A program made the position numbers and the translations under genes. A stretch of DNA of 64,000 nt, taken from contig NZ_JBBUTI010000003.1 of assembly GCF_038066635.1 (NCBI RefSeq), forward strand, positions 1 through 64,000, written 5' to 3'. Origin of the DNA: Ideonella margarita (GTDB taxonomy: Bacteria; Pseudomonadota; Gammaproteobacteria; Burkholderiales; Burkholderiaceae_C). The notes below the pieces were generated by a model that was given only the letters and a program-made list of their open reading frames with translations, was not told the origin of the DNA and ran no database searches. Every line of letters starts with the position of its first letter. The stretch's first letter is position 1. Below, piece by piece: positions 63,952 to 64,000 of this stretch.

Positions 63952-64000
63952 ACCCCTGCACCCCCGACCTTTGGGGGAAGGTGTCGTGCATAGTTGGCAA

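Larger units (their letters stand above)
62559..64000. repeat. Tandem duplication of a PEP-CTERM gene with its flanks (period 761 bp)
   Basis: Two units, about 62559-63245 and 63320-64000, share a terminator with gccaacaaaaaacc, the coding region, a conserved promoter region and a CCCCC/GGGGG hairpin region upstream. The second unit runs to the window edge. Ends of the coding regions are nearly identical while the middle has diverged. Confidence 0.88.

Overview
The window looks like a chromosomal segment of a high-GC betaproteobacterium of the order Burkholderiales, probably from the Leptothrix/Rubrivivax/Ideonella/Roseateles group. The signs are an rRNA leader with a boxA at the left edge, a two-gene MetH with an SAH riboswitch, an EIIA-HPr-EI phosphotransfer set, OlsB, CysNC, PEP-CTERM surface proteins, and the ybeD-lipB-lipA and phoH-ybeY gene orders. 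I see no phage, intact insertion sequence, CRISPR array or tRNA gene. The species assignment is inference.

Layout. 1-386: leader and promoter of an rRNA operon that runs off the left edge. 387-4471: phosphotransfer genes (EIIA, ptsH, ptsI) split by an ornithine-lipid acyltransferase gene on the other strand, plus a lipoprotein. 4651-7055: a degenerate sensor/receiver protein, a DUF4197 protein and a TlpA-like lipoprotein. 7079-12880: an eight-gene leftward run (hemJ, vanZ-like, ferredoxin, hydrolase, dac, ybeD, lipB, lipA). 13147-17361: hemB, corA-like, phoH-ybeY and ruvA. 17405-22255: a copper-handling group (PCu(A)C chaperone, Crp/Fnr regulator with an FNR-type box, YcnI, TonB receptor, DUF2946). 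22382-25422: a binding-protein-like gene, ruvB, and soxR facing a VOC gene across a clear SoxR operator. 25441-29557: a translationally coupled operon with two secreted caspase-like proteins. 29633-35578: a chemosensory island with a PAS/kinase-like protein, a triple-CheW protein and a soluble MCP with seven tandem PAS domains. 35726-40297: a phosphatase, DUF1840, a degenerate GGDEF-EAL protein and an HD-GYP protein. 40440-42640: pobR/pobA. 42836-48833: a self-contained TonB system (exbD, tonB, receptor, exbB) ending in a periplasmic 5'-nucleotidase. 48880-54355: the two metH genes separated by two genes on the other strand. 54226-58555: cysQ and capsule genes kpsC and kpsS. 58642-62435: cysD, carrying an N-terminal transposase-like extension, and cysNC. 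62559-64000: a tandem duplication of a PEP-CTERM gene.

How the genes fit together. Sulfate activation (cysD, cysNC) sits beside cysQ, which clears PAP/PAPS. The split methionine synthase is tied to SAH levels by a riboswitch on its second gene only. The TonB/5'-nucleotidase locus reads as one uptake pathway for an organophosphate or nucleotide, and it is preceded by 11-bp-spaced repeats resembling Pho boxes. The most unusual items are the seven-PAS MCP with its triple-CheW partner, the double caspase operon, the transposase-like domain fused to CysD, and a recurring arrangement in which a -10-like hexamer lies 5-8 nt before an ATG with no ribosome binding site, suggesting leaderless mRNAs.
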